64,000 nucleotides of DNA from Kribbella sindirgiensis (lineage in GTDB: Bacteria; Actinomycetota; Actinomycetes; Propionibacteriales; Kribbellaceae), in NCBI RefSeq assembly GCF_004331435.1, contig NZ_SJKA01000002.1, forward strand, positions 1 to 64,000, written 5' to 3'. Shown here piece after piece: positions 25,812 to 33,707 of the stretch (its first letter is position 1; every line of letters begins with the position of its first letter). The notes under the pieces are model-generated. The model was not told the DNA's origin. It made no database searches and saw only the letters and a list, made by a program, of their open reading frames with translations. The translations under genes were made by a program, and so were the position numbers.

Positions 25812-26402
25812 ATGACGCACGTCTACCGTACGACCGCGGCCTCGGCCGCCCTTCTCGCCGCCGTGTTCGGCCTGGCCGGCTGTGGCGATTCGGAGGCCAC
25901 CGGCAGTCCGAGTACGTCGGTGCCGGCCGCAACCGGCTTCAACGACGCGGACGTGGCGTTCGCGACGCAGATGATCCCGCACCACCAGCAGGCCGTGACG
26001 ATGGCGGACCTGGCGTTGCGGAAGGCGACGACCGCGGAGGTGAAGAACCTCGCGACCGCGATCAAGGCCGCGCAGGCGCCGGAGATCGAGCAGCTCTCCG
26101 GGTGGCTGACCAGCTGGGGCAAGCCGGTGCCGACGCCGAACGAGCACAGCGGTCACACCATGACCGGGATGATGAGCCCGCAGGAGATGGACGACCTGAA
26201 CAAGGCGACCGGCAGCATGTTCGACCGGATGTGGGTCGAGATGATGATCAAGCACCACCAGGGCGCGGTCGCCATGGCCAAGACCGAGCAGGCCACCGGC
26301 AAGGACACCGCCTCGGTCGCCCTGGCTGCCAAGATCCAGACCGCTCAAACCACCGAGATCGCCACCATGCAAAGGCTCCTCGGCAGGCTGCCAACCGCCT
26401 GA
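25812..26402 (+). CDS. DUF305 family lipoprotein
   Basis: A 196-residue exported lipoprotein: signal peptide ending in lipobox LAGC, then a DUF305 (ferritin-like helical) domain with duplicated metal-type motifs FATQMIPHHQQAVTMA and MWVEMMIKHHQGAVAMAKTE. His and Met residues in these repeats suggest metal binding. It is followed by a strong terminator. Together with the upstream His/Met-rich protein and the convergent CopB-type ATPase it forms a plausible copper-handling locus. A GTG three bases earlier is an alternative start. Confidence 0.9.
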   Translation: MTHVYRTTAASAALLAAVFGLAGCGDSEATGSPSTSVPAATGFNDADVAFATQMIPHHQQAVTMADLALRKATTAEVKNLATAIKAAQAPEIEQLSGWLTSWGKPVPTPNEHSGHTMTGMMSPQEMDDLNKATGSMFDRMWVEMMIKHHQGAVAMAKTEQATGKDTASVALAAKIQTAQTTEIATMQRLLGRLPTA

Positions 26403-26408
26403 CCAATG

Positions 26409-26444
26409 GCTGATGGGTCGGGTCTCGCGACTCGGCCCATCAGC
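26409..26444 (+). terminator. Intrinsic-type hairpin after the DUF305 gene
   Basis: GCTGATGGGTCGGG pairs with CTCGGCCCATCAGC, giving a 14-bp stem (two wobble pairs) and an 8-base loop, seven bases after the stop codon. No long U tract follows, which is common in high-GC actinobacteria. Confidence 0.75.
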
Positions 26445-26504
26445 ACTTCACGCCTGCCGCCAGACGACCTGCACCCCGTCGCGCCGTGCAATCTGCTCGA
26501 CCCG

Positions 26505-26810
26505 ATGCGCCACTCGTGCACTCTGCTGCTCGAGCTCGTGCTGGAGGCGTACGCGTTCATCTGTTACGAGCATCCGGCGTCCGAGGCGGTTGATCTGCAC
26601 CGACCGGAGCATGTCGGTCACGCCCGCGGGCAGCTCATCGCCTTCATCGCGGAGCGGCTGGGTGACGTGCGCGACGACGTACCGGCGAAGGAGTTGGCGG
26701 CGTACTGCGTGCACGCTCTCCAAGCGGCAGGCGCCGTACCGTCGAAAGCGGCGGTACGGCGCCTGGTGCAGGTCACGCTGGACGGACTACGCGGCCAGCC
26801 GGGTGGGTGA
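26505..26810 (+). pseudogene. C-terminal remnant of a TetR-type regulator
   Basis: The frame up to 26810 encodes about 101 residues that look like the ligand-binding half of a TetR regulator: LLLELVLEAYAFICYEHPASEA, then DVPAKELAAYCVHALQAAGAVPSKAAVRRLVQVTLDGLR. No helix-turn-helix precedes it; the DUF305 stop and terminator lie immediately upstream, so the DNA-binding half is missing. The ATG at 26505 is arbitrary. The end overlaps the copB 3' end by 24 bases. It may instead be a stand-alone helical protein. Confidence 0.5.
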
Positions 26811-28901
26811 GAGGTTGAGGCGGCGGAGTAGTTGGGCGTTGAGGGCTACGACGATGGTGGAGATCGACATCAGGAGGGCGCCGACGGCGGGTGAGACGAC
26901 CACGCCGGCGAAGGCGAGGACTCCGGCGGCGAGGGGGACCGTGATCACGTTGTAGCCGGTGGCCCAGACGAGGTTCTGCCACATCTTGCGGTAGCTCGCC
27001 TTGGACAGGTCGATGACCGAGAGGACGGCGCGCGGGTCGTCGGCGGCGAGGACGACGCCGGCGGACTCGATCGCCACGTCGGTGCCGGCACCGATCGCGA
27101 TCCCGACCTCGGCACGGGCCAGCGCCGGGGCGTCGTTCACACCGTCGCCGACCATCGCGACCTTCAGCCCGCGGGCCTGCAACTCCGCGACCTTCGCGTC
27201 CTTGTCCTGCGGGAGTACCTCGGCGAACACCTCGTCGATACCCAGCTCCTTGGCCACCGCGTCCGCGACCTGGTGCGCGTCGCCGGTGACCATCGCGACC
27301 TTCACCCCGCGTTTGTGCAGCGCCGCGACCGCCTGCCGGGACTCTTCGCGGACCTCGTCCTCGAGCGCGATCGCACCGAGCACCTGCCCGTCCCGAACCA
27401 CGTGCAGCACCGCGGCCCCACGCGCCTTCCACTCCGCGACCTCCGCGTCGAGCGCGTCCGGCTCGGACAAACCGTTCTCCCGCAGGTACGCCGGCCCGCC
27501 AACCGCAACCTCCGCGCCGCCGACCGTCGCCTGCACACCGCGCCCGGTCAGCGACCGGAAGTCGGTGGCCACGAGCCTGCCGTTGCCCCCGGCAACCCCG
27601 TTCGCCTCGCCGGCCTCAGCACCTACCTGACCCTCCGCGGCGCCGACTCGCACGCCGGCCGCCTGGGCCCGCACGATCGCCTTCGCCAGCGGGTGCTCAC
27701 TGTCCGCCTCGACCGCGGCCGCCAGCGCGAGCAACTCGTCGTACGACACCGTGTCAACCGTGGCGACCCCGGTGACGGCCGGCTCGCCCTTCGTCAGCGT
27801 GCCGGTCTTGTCGAACAGGACCGCGTCGATCGTCCGCATCCGCTCCAGCGCCAGCCGGTTCTTCACGAGTACGCCGGCCTTGGCCGCGCGCTCCGTGGAG
27901 ATCGCGATCACCAGCGGGATGGCCAGCCCGAGGGCGTGCGGGCAGGCGATCACCAGGACGGTCACGGTTCGCGTCACGGCCTCGTCGAACTTGCCCAGCA
28001 ACGCCCAGACCACGAACGTGATCAGACCAGCGATCGACGCGAAGTAGAAGAGGAACGCTGCGGCGCGATCCGCCAGCGCCTGCGCACGGGAGGACGAGGC
28101 CTGTGCCTCCGCCACCAGCCGCTGGATGCCGGCCAGCGCGGTGTCGTCACCGACCGCGGTGATCTCGACGCGCAGAGCGTTGTCAGTGGCAACGGTTCCG
28201 GCGACCACACCGTCACCGACGGCCCGCGACACCGGCCGCGATTCGCCGGTGATCATCGACTCGTCGACCTCGGCCTGTCCCTCGACCACGGTGCCGTCCG
28301 CGGGCACCCGTCCGCCGGAACGCACCAGTACGACGTCGCCCGCCTGCAACTCGTGCAGCGACACCTCGACGACCCCGTCGTCGGTCACCTTCTCGGCCGA
28401 GTCCGGCAGCAGCGCGGCCAAGGCGTCGAGCGCCCCGGACGCCGCGCCGAGCGCCCGCATCTCCAGCCAATGCCCGAGCAGCATGATCACGATCAGCAGC
28501 GCGAGCTCCCACCAGAAGTCCAGGTCGAACCCGCCGAGCTGCAGCGTGGTCACCCACGAGGCGACGAACGCGACGGTGATCGCCATCGAGATCAGCAGCA
28601 TCATTCCGGGGCGCCGCGACTTCAGTTCGCCCCAGCCACCGGTGAGGAACGGCTGCCCGCCGTACCCGAAGATCACCGTGCCGAGCACCGGCGCGATCAG
28701 GCCCGCGCCGGGGAAGTCGGGCCGCATGTACCCCAGCAGGTCCGCGAACATCTCACTGAAGAACACCACCGGCACCGCCAGCGCCAGGCTGATCCAGAAC
28801 CGGTCCTTGAACTGCGCCGCATGATCCCCATGCCCGCCATGCGCCCCGTGACCACCGTGCGCTTCGTGACCACCGTGTTCGTGCTGCTCGTGCTCGTCCA
28901 T
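26787..28901 (-). CDS. copB: Copper-translocating P-type ATPase, CopB-like (CPH type)
   Basis: A 704-residue P1B-type ATPase. It begins with a His-rich tail (HEQHEHGGHEAHGGHGAHGG) in place of a CxxC metal domain. The transport motif is CPH (LVIACPHALGLAIP), typical of CopB/P1B-3 pumps. TGES, DKTGTLTKG (phosphorylated Asp) and GDGVNDAP are intact, with about eight membrane helices. It exports copper or silver. The chosen ATG lies just downstream of a CsoR-type operator; a further upstream start would put the operator in the coding region. Confidence 0.93.
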   Translation of the reverse strand: MDEHEQHEHGGHEAHGGHGAHGGHGDHAAQFKDRFWISLALAVPVVFFSEMFADLLGYMRPDFPGAGLIAPVLGTVIFGYGGQPFLTGGWGELKSRRPGMMLLISMAITVAFVASWVTTLQLGGFDLDFWWELALLIVIMLLGHWLEMRALGAASGALDALAALLPDSAEKVTDDGVVEVSLHELQAGDVVLVRSGGRVPADGTVVEGQAEVDESMITGESRPVSRAVGDGVVAGTVATDNALRVEITAVGDDTALAGIQRLVAEAQASSSRAQALADRAAAFLFYFASIAGLITFVVWALLGKFDEAVTRTVTVLVIACPHALGLAIPLVIAISTERAAKAGVLVKNRLALERMRTIDAVLFDKTGTLTKGEPAVTGVATVDTVSYDELLALAAAVEADSEHPLAKAIVRAQAAGVRVGAAEGQVGAEAGEANGVAGGNGRLVATDFRSLTGRGVQATVGGAEVAVGGPAYLRENGLSEPDALDAEVAEWKARGAAVLHVVRDGQVLGAIALEDEVREESRQAVAALHKRGVKVAMVTGDAHQVADAVAKELGIDEVFAEVLPQDKDAKVAELQARGLKVAMVGDGVNDAPALARAEVGIAIGAGTDVAIESAGVVLAADDPRAVLSVIDLSKASYRKMWQNLVWATGYNVITVPLAAGVLAFAGVVVSPAVGALLMSISTIVVALNAQLLRRLNLSPTRLAA

Positions 28902-28907
28902 ACCCAG

Positions 28908-28937
28908 AACATACCCCCAGGGGGTATTAAAAATCAA
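28908..28937 (-). promoter_or_regulatory. copB promoter, probably leaderless
   Basis: Read on the minus strand: TTGATT (28937-28932) as -35, an 18-base spacer, TATGTT (28913-28908) as -10, then six bases to the A of the copB ATG. That spacing would place transcription start at the start codon. There is no ribosome binding site, consistent with a leaderless mRNA. Confidence 0.65.
28911..28927. promoter_or_regulatory. CsoR-type copper operator
   Basis: ATACCCCC, a central base, then GGGGGTAT: a perfect 8-bp inverted repeat of the TACCC/GGGTA type recognised by CsoR copper repressors. It lies across the spacer and -10 of the copB promoter, where a bound repressor would block polymerase. No csoR gene is in the window. 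Confidence 0.75.
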
Positions 28938-28948
28938 GGCATGAGAAA

Positions 28949-28974
28949 GCCCCGCCACCCGAAGGTGACGGGGC
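28949..28974 (-). terminator. Intrinsic terminator of the ABC-F gene
   Basis: On the minus strand GCCCCGTCACC, a TTCG loop, GGTGGCGGGGC, then TTTCT: an 11-bp stem with one mismatch, a stable tetraloop and a short U run, 14 bases after the ABC-F stop codon. It separates ABC-F transcription from the copB promoter. Confidence 0.85.
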
Positions 28975-28988
28975 AGACACCCAACCGC

Positions 28989-30569
28989 CTACAGCGGATC
29001 GATGTCGGTCAGCGTCTCCGAGGTCAGCTCGACCCACCGCGTGATGCCGATGTCGCGCAGGAACGGCACGTCGTGGCTGGCGATCACGAGCGCCCCGTTG
29101 TACGACGCCAACGCGTCCTTCAGCTGCGCCACGCTGGCGAGGTCGAGGTTGTTCGTCGGCTCGTCCAGCATCAGCAACTGCGGCGGCGGTTCCGCGAGCA
29201 GCAGCGCCGCCAGCGTGGCCCGGAAGCGTTCGCCGCCGGACAACGTACTGACCAGCTGATCCGCGGCCCGTCCACGGAACAGGAACCGCGCCAGCCGCGC
29301 CCGCCGCTCCTGGTTCTCCGTACTCGGGGCCAGCAACGCGAGGTTGTCCACGATCGACAGGTCGTCCCGCAGCAGGTCGAGCCGCTGCGGCAGGTACCGG
29401 AACGGCACCGCCGGCAACTCCCCCGCCACGATCGACTGCAGCAGCGTGGTCTTCCCGGCGCCGTTCGACCCGGTCAGCGCGATCCGCTCCGGACCCCGGA
29501 TCTCCAGGTCGACGTTCGCCCCGGTCCGCAGTACGTGATCCTCCAGCCGCAGCACGATGCGGCCGGCGGGTACGGCGGTCTTCGGCAGGTCGACCCGGAT
29601 CGTGTCGTCGTCGTGGACCTTCTCCTCCGCGTCCGCGAGCGCCTCCTGCGCCGAGTCGAGCCGCTCGGACTGCATCCCGAGATGCTTCCCCGCCGACACC
29701 TGCGCGGACCGTTTCAGCCCGCCCGCGATGATCTTCGGGATCCCGCCCTGCTCGAAGGCCCGCTGCCCCCGGGCGCGGCGCTGATCCATCTTCATCCGCG
29801 CCTCGACCAGATCCTTCTTCTGCTTCCGTACGTCGGCCTCCGCCGCCCGCAGCATCCGCTCCGCGGCCTCCTGCTCGATCGCGACCGCCTCCTCGTACGC
29901 GGTCAGGTTGCCGCCGTACCAGGTGACCTCGCCCTTGCGCAGGTCCCCGATCTGGTCGACGCGATCCAGGAGCTCGCGGTCGTGGCTCACAATCACCAAC
30001 GCACCACGGAACTGGTCAACGGCGTCGTACAGATGCCGCCGCGCCCGCAGGTCGAGGTTGTTCGTCGGCTCGTCGAGCAGCAGTACGTCGGGACGCCGCA
30101 GCAACTCGGCCGCGAGCCCGAGCAGGATCGTCTCGCCGCCGGACAGCTCGCCCACGCTGCGGTCCAGGTCGATCGCGCCCAGCCCGAGCTTGCCGAGCAG
30201 CGCCTCGGCGCGTTCGTCGACGTCCCACTCGTCGCCGACGATCCCGAAGTTCTCCTCCGAGGCGTCACCCGACTCGATCGCGGTGATCGCCCGCCGGACG
30301 GCCTCGATACCGAGGGCCTGGTCGACCCGCAACGAGGTGTCGAGGGTCAGGTCCTGCGGCAGGTACCCGAGCTCGCCGCTGACCCGGATCGCCCCACGCT
30401 GCGGGGTGAGCCGGCCGGCGATCAGCCGGAGCAGCGTCGACTTGCCCGCGCCGTTGCGGCCGACGAGCCCGGAACGGACCGGGCCGGCGACGAACGTCAG
30501 GCCGTCGAACAGCACCTCGCCGTCGGGCCAGGCGAAGAAGAGATCGGTACAGGACAGGGAAATGCTCAT
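28989..30569 (-). CDS. ABC-F family ATP-binding protein
   Basis: A 526-residue cytoplasmic protein with two ABC domains and no membrane domain. First: GRNGAGKST, LSGGE, LLLDEPTNNLDL; second: GSNGAGKTT, LSGGERFR, LMLDEPTNNLDL. A charged helical linker (about residues 220-290, AAERMLRAAEADVRKQKKDL) joins them, as in ribosome-binding ABC-F factors that rescue antibiotic-stalled or otherwise stalled ribosomes. Which class it belongs to (housekeeping or resistance) is not clear by eye. An inverted repeat sits directly before its start codon. Confidence 0.92.
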   Translation of the reverse strand: MSISLSCTDLFFAWPDGEVLFDGLTFVAGPVRSGLVGRNGAGKSTLLRLIAGRLTPQRGAIRVSGELGYLPQDLTLDTSLRVDQALGIEAVRRAITAIESGDASEENFGIVGDEWDVDERAEALLGKLGLGAIDLDRSVGELSGGETILLGLAAELLRRPDVLLLDEPTNNLDLRARRHLYDAVDQFRGALVIVSHDRELLDRVDQIGDLRKGEVTWYGGNLTAYEEAVAIEQEAAERMLRAAEADVRKQKKDLVEARMKMDQRRARGQRAFEQGGIPKIIAGGLKRSAQVSAGKHLGMQSERLDSAQEALADAEEKVHDDDTIRVDLPKTAVPAGRIVLRLEDHVLRTGANVDLEIRGPERIALTGSNGAGKTTLLQSIVAGELPAVPFRYLPQRLDLLRDDLSIVDNLALLAPSTENQERRARLARFLFRGRAADQLVSTLSGGERFRATLAALLLAEPPPQLLMLDEPTNNLDLASVAQLKDALASYNGALVIASHDVPFLRDIGITRWVELTSETLTDIDPL

Positions 30570-30664
30570 GAGTTGTCGACTCCAGCCGAGGTCTCGAAAC
30601 GAGACCGCACACCGATGAGGTGGCGATCAATCAGTTGCGGAGAAAGACCTCAGTTCGACAACTC
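30570..30664 (-). promoter_or_regulatory. Start-proximal inverted repeat in the ABC-F leader
   Basis: On the minus strand GAGTTGTCGA (30664-30655) is perfectly complementary to TCGACAACTC (30579-30570). The second arm fills the spacer between GGAG (30583-30580) and the ATG at 30569. Between them lies a second perfect hairpin, GGTCTCG-TTT-CGAGACC (30606-30590). The long pairing would enclose the ribosome binding site, as in translational or attenuation control. I see no convincing leader peptide. Confidence 0.55.
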
Positions 30665-30720
30665 GAACCCCTGCCCTCGGGAATGTGACTCCCCAAGCTT
30701 ACGGATCCCGGTTGGGTTGA

Positions 30721-30930
30721 TCAACCATTTTCCGAACGCTTGCGCCGGGCAACAACCACCAGATCGACGAGCGCAACCACACCGAGCACCGCGAACGCGA
30801 TCACCCACCCGACCGGCAGGTCGAGCACCGCGGCCAGTACGGCGGCCGCGATCCACAGCGCCAGACCGAACGACGCCAGCACGATCCGCAGCGTCAACGC
30901 ACTACGCGGCGGCGGCGGTTCGTACCCCAT
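30721..30930 (-). CDS. Small two-helix membrane protein (DUF6343-like)
   Basis: A 69-residue protein starting MGYEPPPPRSALTLRIVLASFGLALW, with two transmembrane helices and a positively charged end (VVARRKRSENG). The ARSALxLR start and the VVALVDLVVVARR end resemble the short actinobacterial DUF6343 proteins. Function unknown. It precedes the ABC-F gene by about 150 bases on the same strand and could share its transcript. Confidence 0.7.
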   Translation of the reverse strand: MGYEPPPPRSALTLRIVLASFGLALWIAAAVLAAVLDLPVGWVIAFAVLGVVALVDLVVVARRKRSENG

Positions 30931-30978
30931 ACCCCGTCTGTACCCCGCGCCGCCCCTCGCCGCACCCGACCACCCACC

Positions 30979-31074
30979 GCGGCATCTGGTGGGTCTACGT
31001 CCGAGATGTCGGGTTTACGCCCCGGATCTCGGACGCAAACCCAGCATCTCGGACGTCAACCCACGAAATGCTGC
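30979..31074. repeat. Long palindromic element, family D
   Basis: A 96-bp imperfect palindrome. The inner left arm (30989-31019) and right arm (31034-31064) are 31 bases each, with the shared core ACGTCCGAGATG matching exactly; pairing continues outward through GCGGCATC / GATGCTGC-like flanks. The loop (about 31020-31033) contains another copy of the CCGAGAT motif. It lies just beyond the stop of the GntR gene (31100, minus strand) and may end its transcription. Confidence 0.75.
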
Positions 31075-31099
31075 GGGCCAACGCACCAGGTGCTCGGGC

Positions 31100-31771
31100 T
31101 CAGGAGGCCTTGCGGAGCCAGGTTTCGACGCCGGCGATGTGGGCGGTCATCCAGGCGCGGGCCGCTTCGGCGTCGCGGATCTCGATGGCGTCCAGGATCG
31201 CGGCGTGTTCGGCGAGGGTGCGCTCGACCGCGCCGGCCTGGGTGACGCCGCGCCAGATCCGGGCCCGCTGGGTCGCGCCGGAGATCCCGTCGAGCAGCGA
31301 GCAGACCACCTGGTTCCCGGTCGCCTCGGCGATCCCCCGATGGAACCGCAGGTCGTTCGCGACCAGTTCCTCGACCGAAGCATCCGGCGCAAGATCGCTC
31401 GTCAACAAGCGCAGTTCGGTGACCTGTTCCGGGGTGATCCGGGTCGCGGCCAGCGCCGCCACACCAGGCTCGAGCAAGCGCCGTACCTCGAAGAACTGCA
31501 GCACCGAGTCGTCGCGGTGCAGGTCGACCATGAAGTTCAGCGCGTCCAGCAGATGCGCCGAGTCGAGGCTGGTCACATACGTCCCGTCACCGTGCCGGAC
31601 GTCCAGCACGTTGACGAGCGTGAGCGCCTTGACCGCCTCCCGCAGCGAGTTCCGCGACAAACCCAGCCGGGCGGCGAGATCCGCCTCCTTCGGCAACCGG
31701 TCCCCCGGCCCCAGTTCCCCCGAGGTGATCATCCCCTTGATCTTGACGATCGCCTCATCCGTCAACGCCAT
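31100..31771 (-). CDS. GntR family regulator, FadR/FCD type
   Basis: A 223-residue regulator. The winged helix-turn-helix covers about 1-70 (LPKEADLAARLGLSRNSLREAVKALTLVNVLDVRHGDGTYV), followed by an all-helical FCD domain with the metal/ligand His residues in NDLRFHRGIAEATGN and AEHAAILDAI. Such proteins usually control sugar-acid or amino-acid catabolism. No catabolic gene is adjacent, so its targets are elsewhere; the fucose operon palindrome at 14232-14243 is one candidate only. Confidence 0.9.
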   Translation of the reverse strand: MALTDEAIVKIKGMITSGELGPGDRLPKEADLAARLGLSRNSLREAVKALTLVNVLDVRHGDGTYVTSLDSAHLLDALNFMVDLHRDDSVLQFFEVRRLLEPGVAALAATRITPEQVTELRLLTSDLAPDASVEELVANDLRFHRGIAEATGNQVVCSLLDGISGATQRARIWRGVTQAGAVERTLAEHAAILDAIEIRDAEAARAWMTAHIAGVETWLRKAS

Positions 31772-31800
31772 TTCGTAAGTATGCCCTCGCCGGGGGCGGT

Positions 31801-32790
31801 TCAGCCGGTTCCGGCGACCCGGGCGAGGAGCATGGGGCGGGTTGCGGCGCCGGTTTTGGCGAGGACCGCCTTGACGTGGTCGTTGACGGTGTGTTCGGAC
31901 AGCACCAGGCGGTGCGCGATCCGGCGGGAGTCGGCGCCTGTGGTCAGCTCGGCGAGGATCTCGCGTTCGCGGGGCGTCAGGGCGTGGGCGAGCGCGAAGA
32001 CCTCGAGGCGTTCGGCCGGGGTGGATTCCTCGATGGTGACGGCGATGTCGGCGTCGGGTGCGGTGCGGGCCGCGCGCAGGGTGATCCAGCGCCCGGAGCC
32101 GAGGTGGACCCGTGACCACGGCGGGCCGACTCCGACGCCGTTCTCCGTGGCGATGAGGGCCGCCGCCAGGTTGTACGCCGCGGCGGGAATCGCCTGCGCG
32201 ACCACGGTCGGATCGTCGGGAGGATTCAACCGCTGCAGGGCCTCGCGAGCCGCAGGCGTGCCGACCCGGACTTGCAGGTCCGCCCCAAGCAGCAGAACAG
32301 CAGGCCCACCCGCCGACTCGCTGGATCTCGGCGGCCGCTCGTGCGAGAGGGCGGGTTGAGCGGGAGCGAAGGTTCTGGCTTGGGATTGCCGGAGGGCGGT
32401 GGTCAGGGGTGGGGCGATTGAGGCCAGGAACGCTTGTTCTTCGGGGGTGAAGGGGATGCTGCGCCAGAGATCCAGCCAGGCCCAGCAGCCGTAGCGGTCC
32501 GCGAAGGTTGCGGTCAGGACCTCGACGGACTCGCTGCGACGCCACACCGAAGGGTTGCCGGGGTCGGTCCAGCGGGTGCCTTCAGCCAGGTATCGCGAGC
32601 GGATCAGGCCGGGCAGGTCGGACCACGCCAGTCCGGGGATGTCGGCCAGCGGGGCGGTGCCCACGCGGGTGACCGGGTCGGTCAGCGCCCACACGTAACC
32701 GTCGTACGGCACCGCGTGCCGCAGCTCGGTCAGGGCTCGTTCGCGCAGTTCCTTGGCGTCGAGCGAGCCGGAGCACAAGCGTTCCCACAC
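31801..32790 (-). CDS. LuxR family transcriptional regulator
   Basis: A 329-residue protein with a GAF-like N-terminal region (RHAVPYDGYVWALTDPVT... near 30-150) and a C-terminal LuxR helix-turn-helix (LTPREREILAELTTGADSRRIAHRLVLSEHTVNDHVKAVL, about 265-305). No receiver domain is present, so it is not a classical response regulator. It diverges from the small protein at 32862, a likely target. The start is a GTG; exact start uncertain. Confidence 0.87.
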   Translation of the reverse strand: MWERLCSGSLDAKELRERALTELRHAVPYDGYVWALTDPVTRVGTAPLADIPGLAWSDLPGLIRSRYLAEGTRWTDPGNPSVWRRSESVEVLTATFADRYGCWAWLDLWRSIPFTPEEQAFLASIAPPLTTALRQSQARTFAPAQPALSHERPPRSSESAGGPAVLLLGADLQVRVGTPAAREALQRLNPPDDPTVVAQAIPAAAYNLAAALIATENGVGVGPPWSRVHLGSGRWITLRAARTAPDADIAVTIEESTPAERLEVFALAHALTPREREILAELTTGADSRRIAHRLVLSEHTVNDHVKAVLAKTGAATRPMLLARVAGTG

Positions 32791-32861
32791 ATCGTGAGGG
32801 TACGAAAGATCCCCAGGATCGGGGATGGGACACTCACGGCCGGCGAGCGCACGCTGGCCGC

Positions 32862-33164
32862 ATGATCACCTTGCACATCGAGAACACCATCGCCGACTAC
32901 GACGCCTGGAAAGCGGCCTTCGACCGCTACGACCGCGCCCGCCGCGACCACCACGTGCTCGCGTACCGCATCAGCCGCCCCGTCGACGACCCCGCGCGGG
33001 TCCTCATCGACCTCGACTTCGACACCCGCGACGACGCCGCCGCGTTCGTCCAGATCCTGGAGAAGATCTGGCAGACGCCACTCTCCGCCGCCGTGTCCAG
33101 CGCCCACACCGCCCCCGAGCTCCGCACCGTCACCGAGCAGCAGCTCGTCGCCACCGAGGTGTGA
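32862..33164 (+). CDS. Small ferredoxin-like-fold (dimeric alpha/beta barrel-like) protein
   Basis: A 100-residue protein, MITLHIENTIADYDAWKAAFDRYDRARRDHHV, with a strand-helix-strand-helix pattern like the antibiotic-biosynthesis-monooxygenase/cyclase-like single-domain proteins. The W/F at DYDAWKAAFDRYD is typical of these. Its substrate is unknown. It is divergent from a LuxR regulator across 71 bases, an arrangement common for regulator-target pairs. Confidence 0.75.
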   Translation: MITLHIENTIADYDAWKAAFDRYDRARRDHHVLAYRISRPVDDPARVLIDLDFDTRDDAAAFVQILEKIWQTPLSAAVSSAHTAPELRTVTEQQLVATEV

Positions 33165-33171
33165 GACAGCG

Positions 33172-33262
33172 GCTCGACAGTACGTATACGCGTACTACAC
33201 GCGCTCCCGCGCCTGGCGCCCGGCCGGCACCTGGGCAAGTGGACGTATACGTACTGTCGAGC
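33172..33262. repeat. Element with 19-bp perfect terminal inverted repeats, family E
   Basis: GCTCGACAGTACGTATACG (33172-33190) is repeated as its exact reverse complement at 33244-33262, with a 53-base GC-rich interior. The arms include the self-complementary ACGTATACGT. It starts eight bases after the stop of the preceding gene, so it may serve as a terminator, but the long arms and spacer look more like a miniature inverted-repeat element. Confidence 0.8.
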
Positions 33263-33296
33263 TGCCGCATCCCGCGTCGAGCCTTAGCATCCGAGC

Positions 33297-33707
33297 ATGA
33301 CCGCGACGCCGGGGTACTCGGGTAAGCCGCTGGCCGCCAAGCTCGGGATCAAGGCGGAACACCTGGTCCTGCTCGACAACGCCCCGGCCGGTTTCGTCGT
33401 CGAAGGACTCCCGCCGGGTACGTCGGTTGCGCGCCGCCCCGGGCGTACGCCGTACGACGTCGTGCTGATGTTCTGCCCCGACCGGGCCCGGCTGGCGAAG
33501 CGGCTGCCGGTGCTGCTCGCCCGGACCACGACCGCGGGGATGATCTGGACCGCCTGGCCGAAGCGGTCCTCCGGCGTACCGACCGATCTCGACGAGAACG
33601 GGATCCGCGAGCTGGCGCTGCCGCTCGGGGTCGTCGACGTCAAGGTGTGCGCGATCGACGCGACCTGGTCGGGCCTGAAGCTGGTGCGGCGGCTGTCGCA
33701 CCGATGA
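33297..33707 (+). CDS. DUF3052 family protein
   Basis: A 136-residue cytoplasmic protein with the family start GYSGKPLAAKLGIK, a central YDVVLMFCPDRARLAKRLPVL, WTAWPKRSSGVPTDLDENGIREL and an end VCAIDATWSGLKLV. DUF3052 proteins are widespread in actinobacteria and their role is unknown. The gene stands alone between two non-coding regions with clear structure. Confidence 0.88.
   Translation: MTATPGYSGKPLAAKLGIKAEHLVLLDNAPAGFVVEGLPPGTSVARRPGRTPYDVVLMFCPDRARLAKRLPVLLARTTTAGMIWTAWPKRSSGVPTDLDENGIRELALPLGVVDVKVCAIDATWSGLKLVRRLSHR

Noticed and set aside
27273..31778. A 1500-codon plus-strand frame opposite copB, the ABC-F gene and the GntR gene
   Set aside because: It spans several well-supported minus-strand genes and their promoter and terminator; coding on the plus strand would be incompatible with those features.
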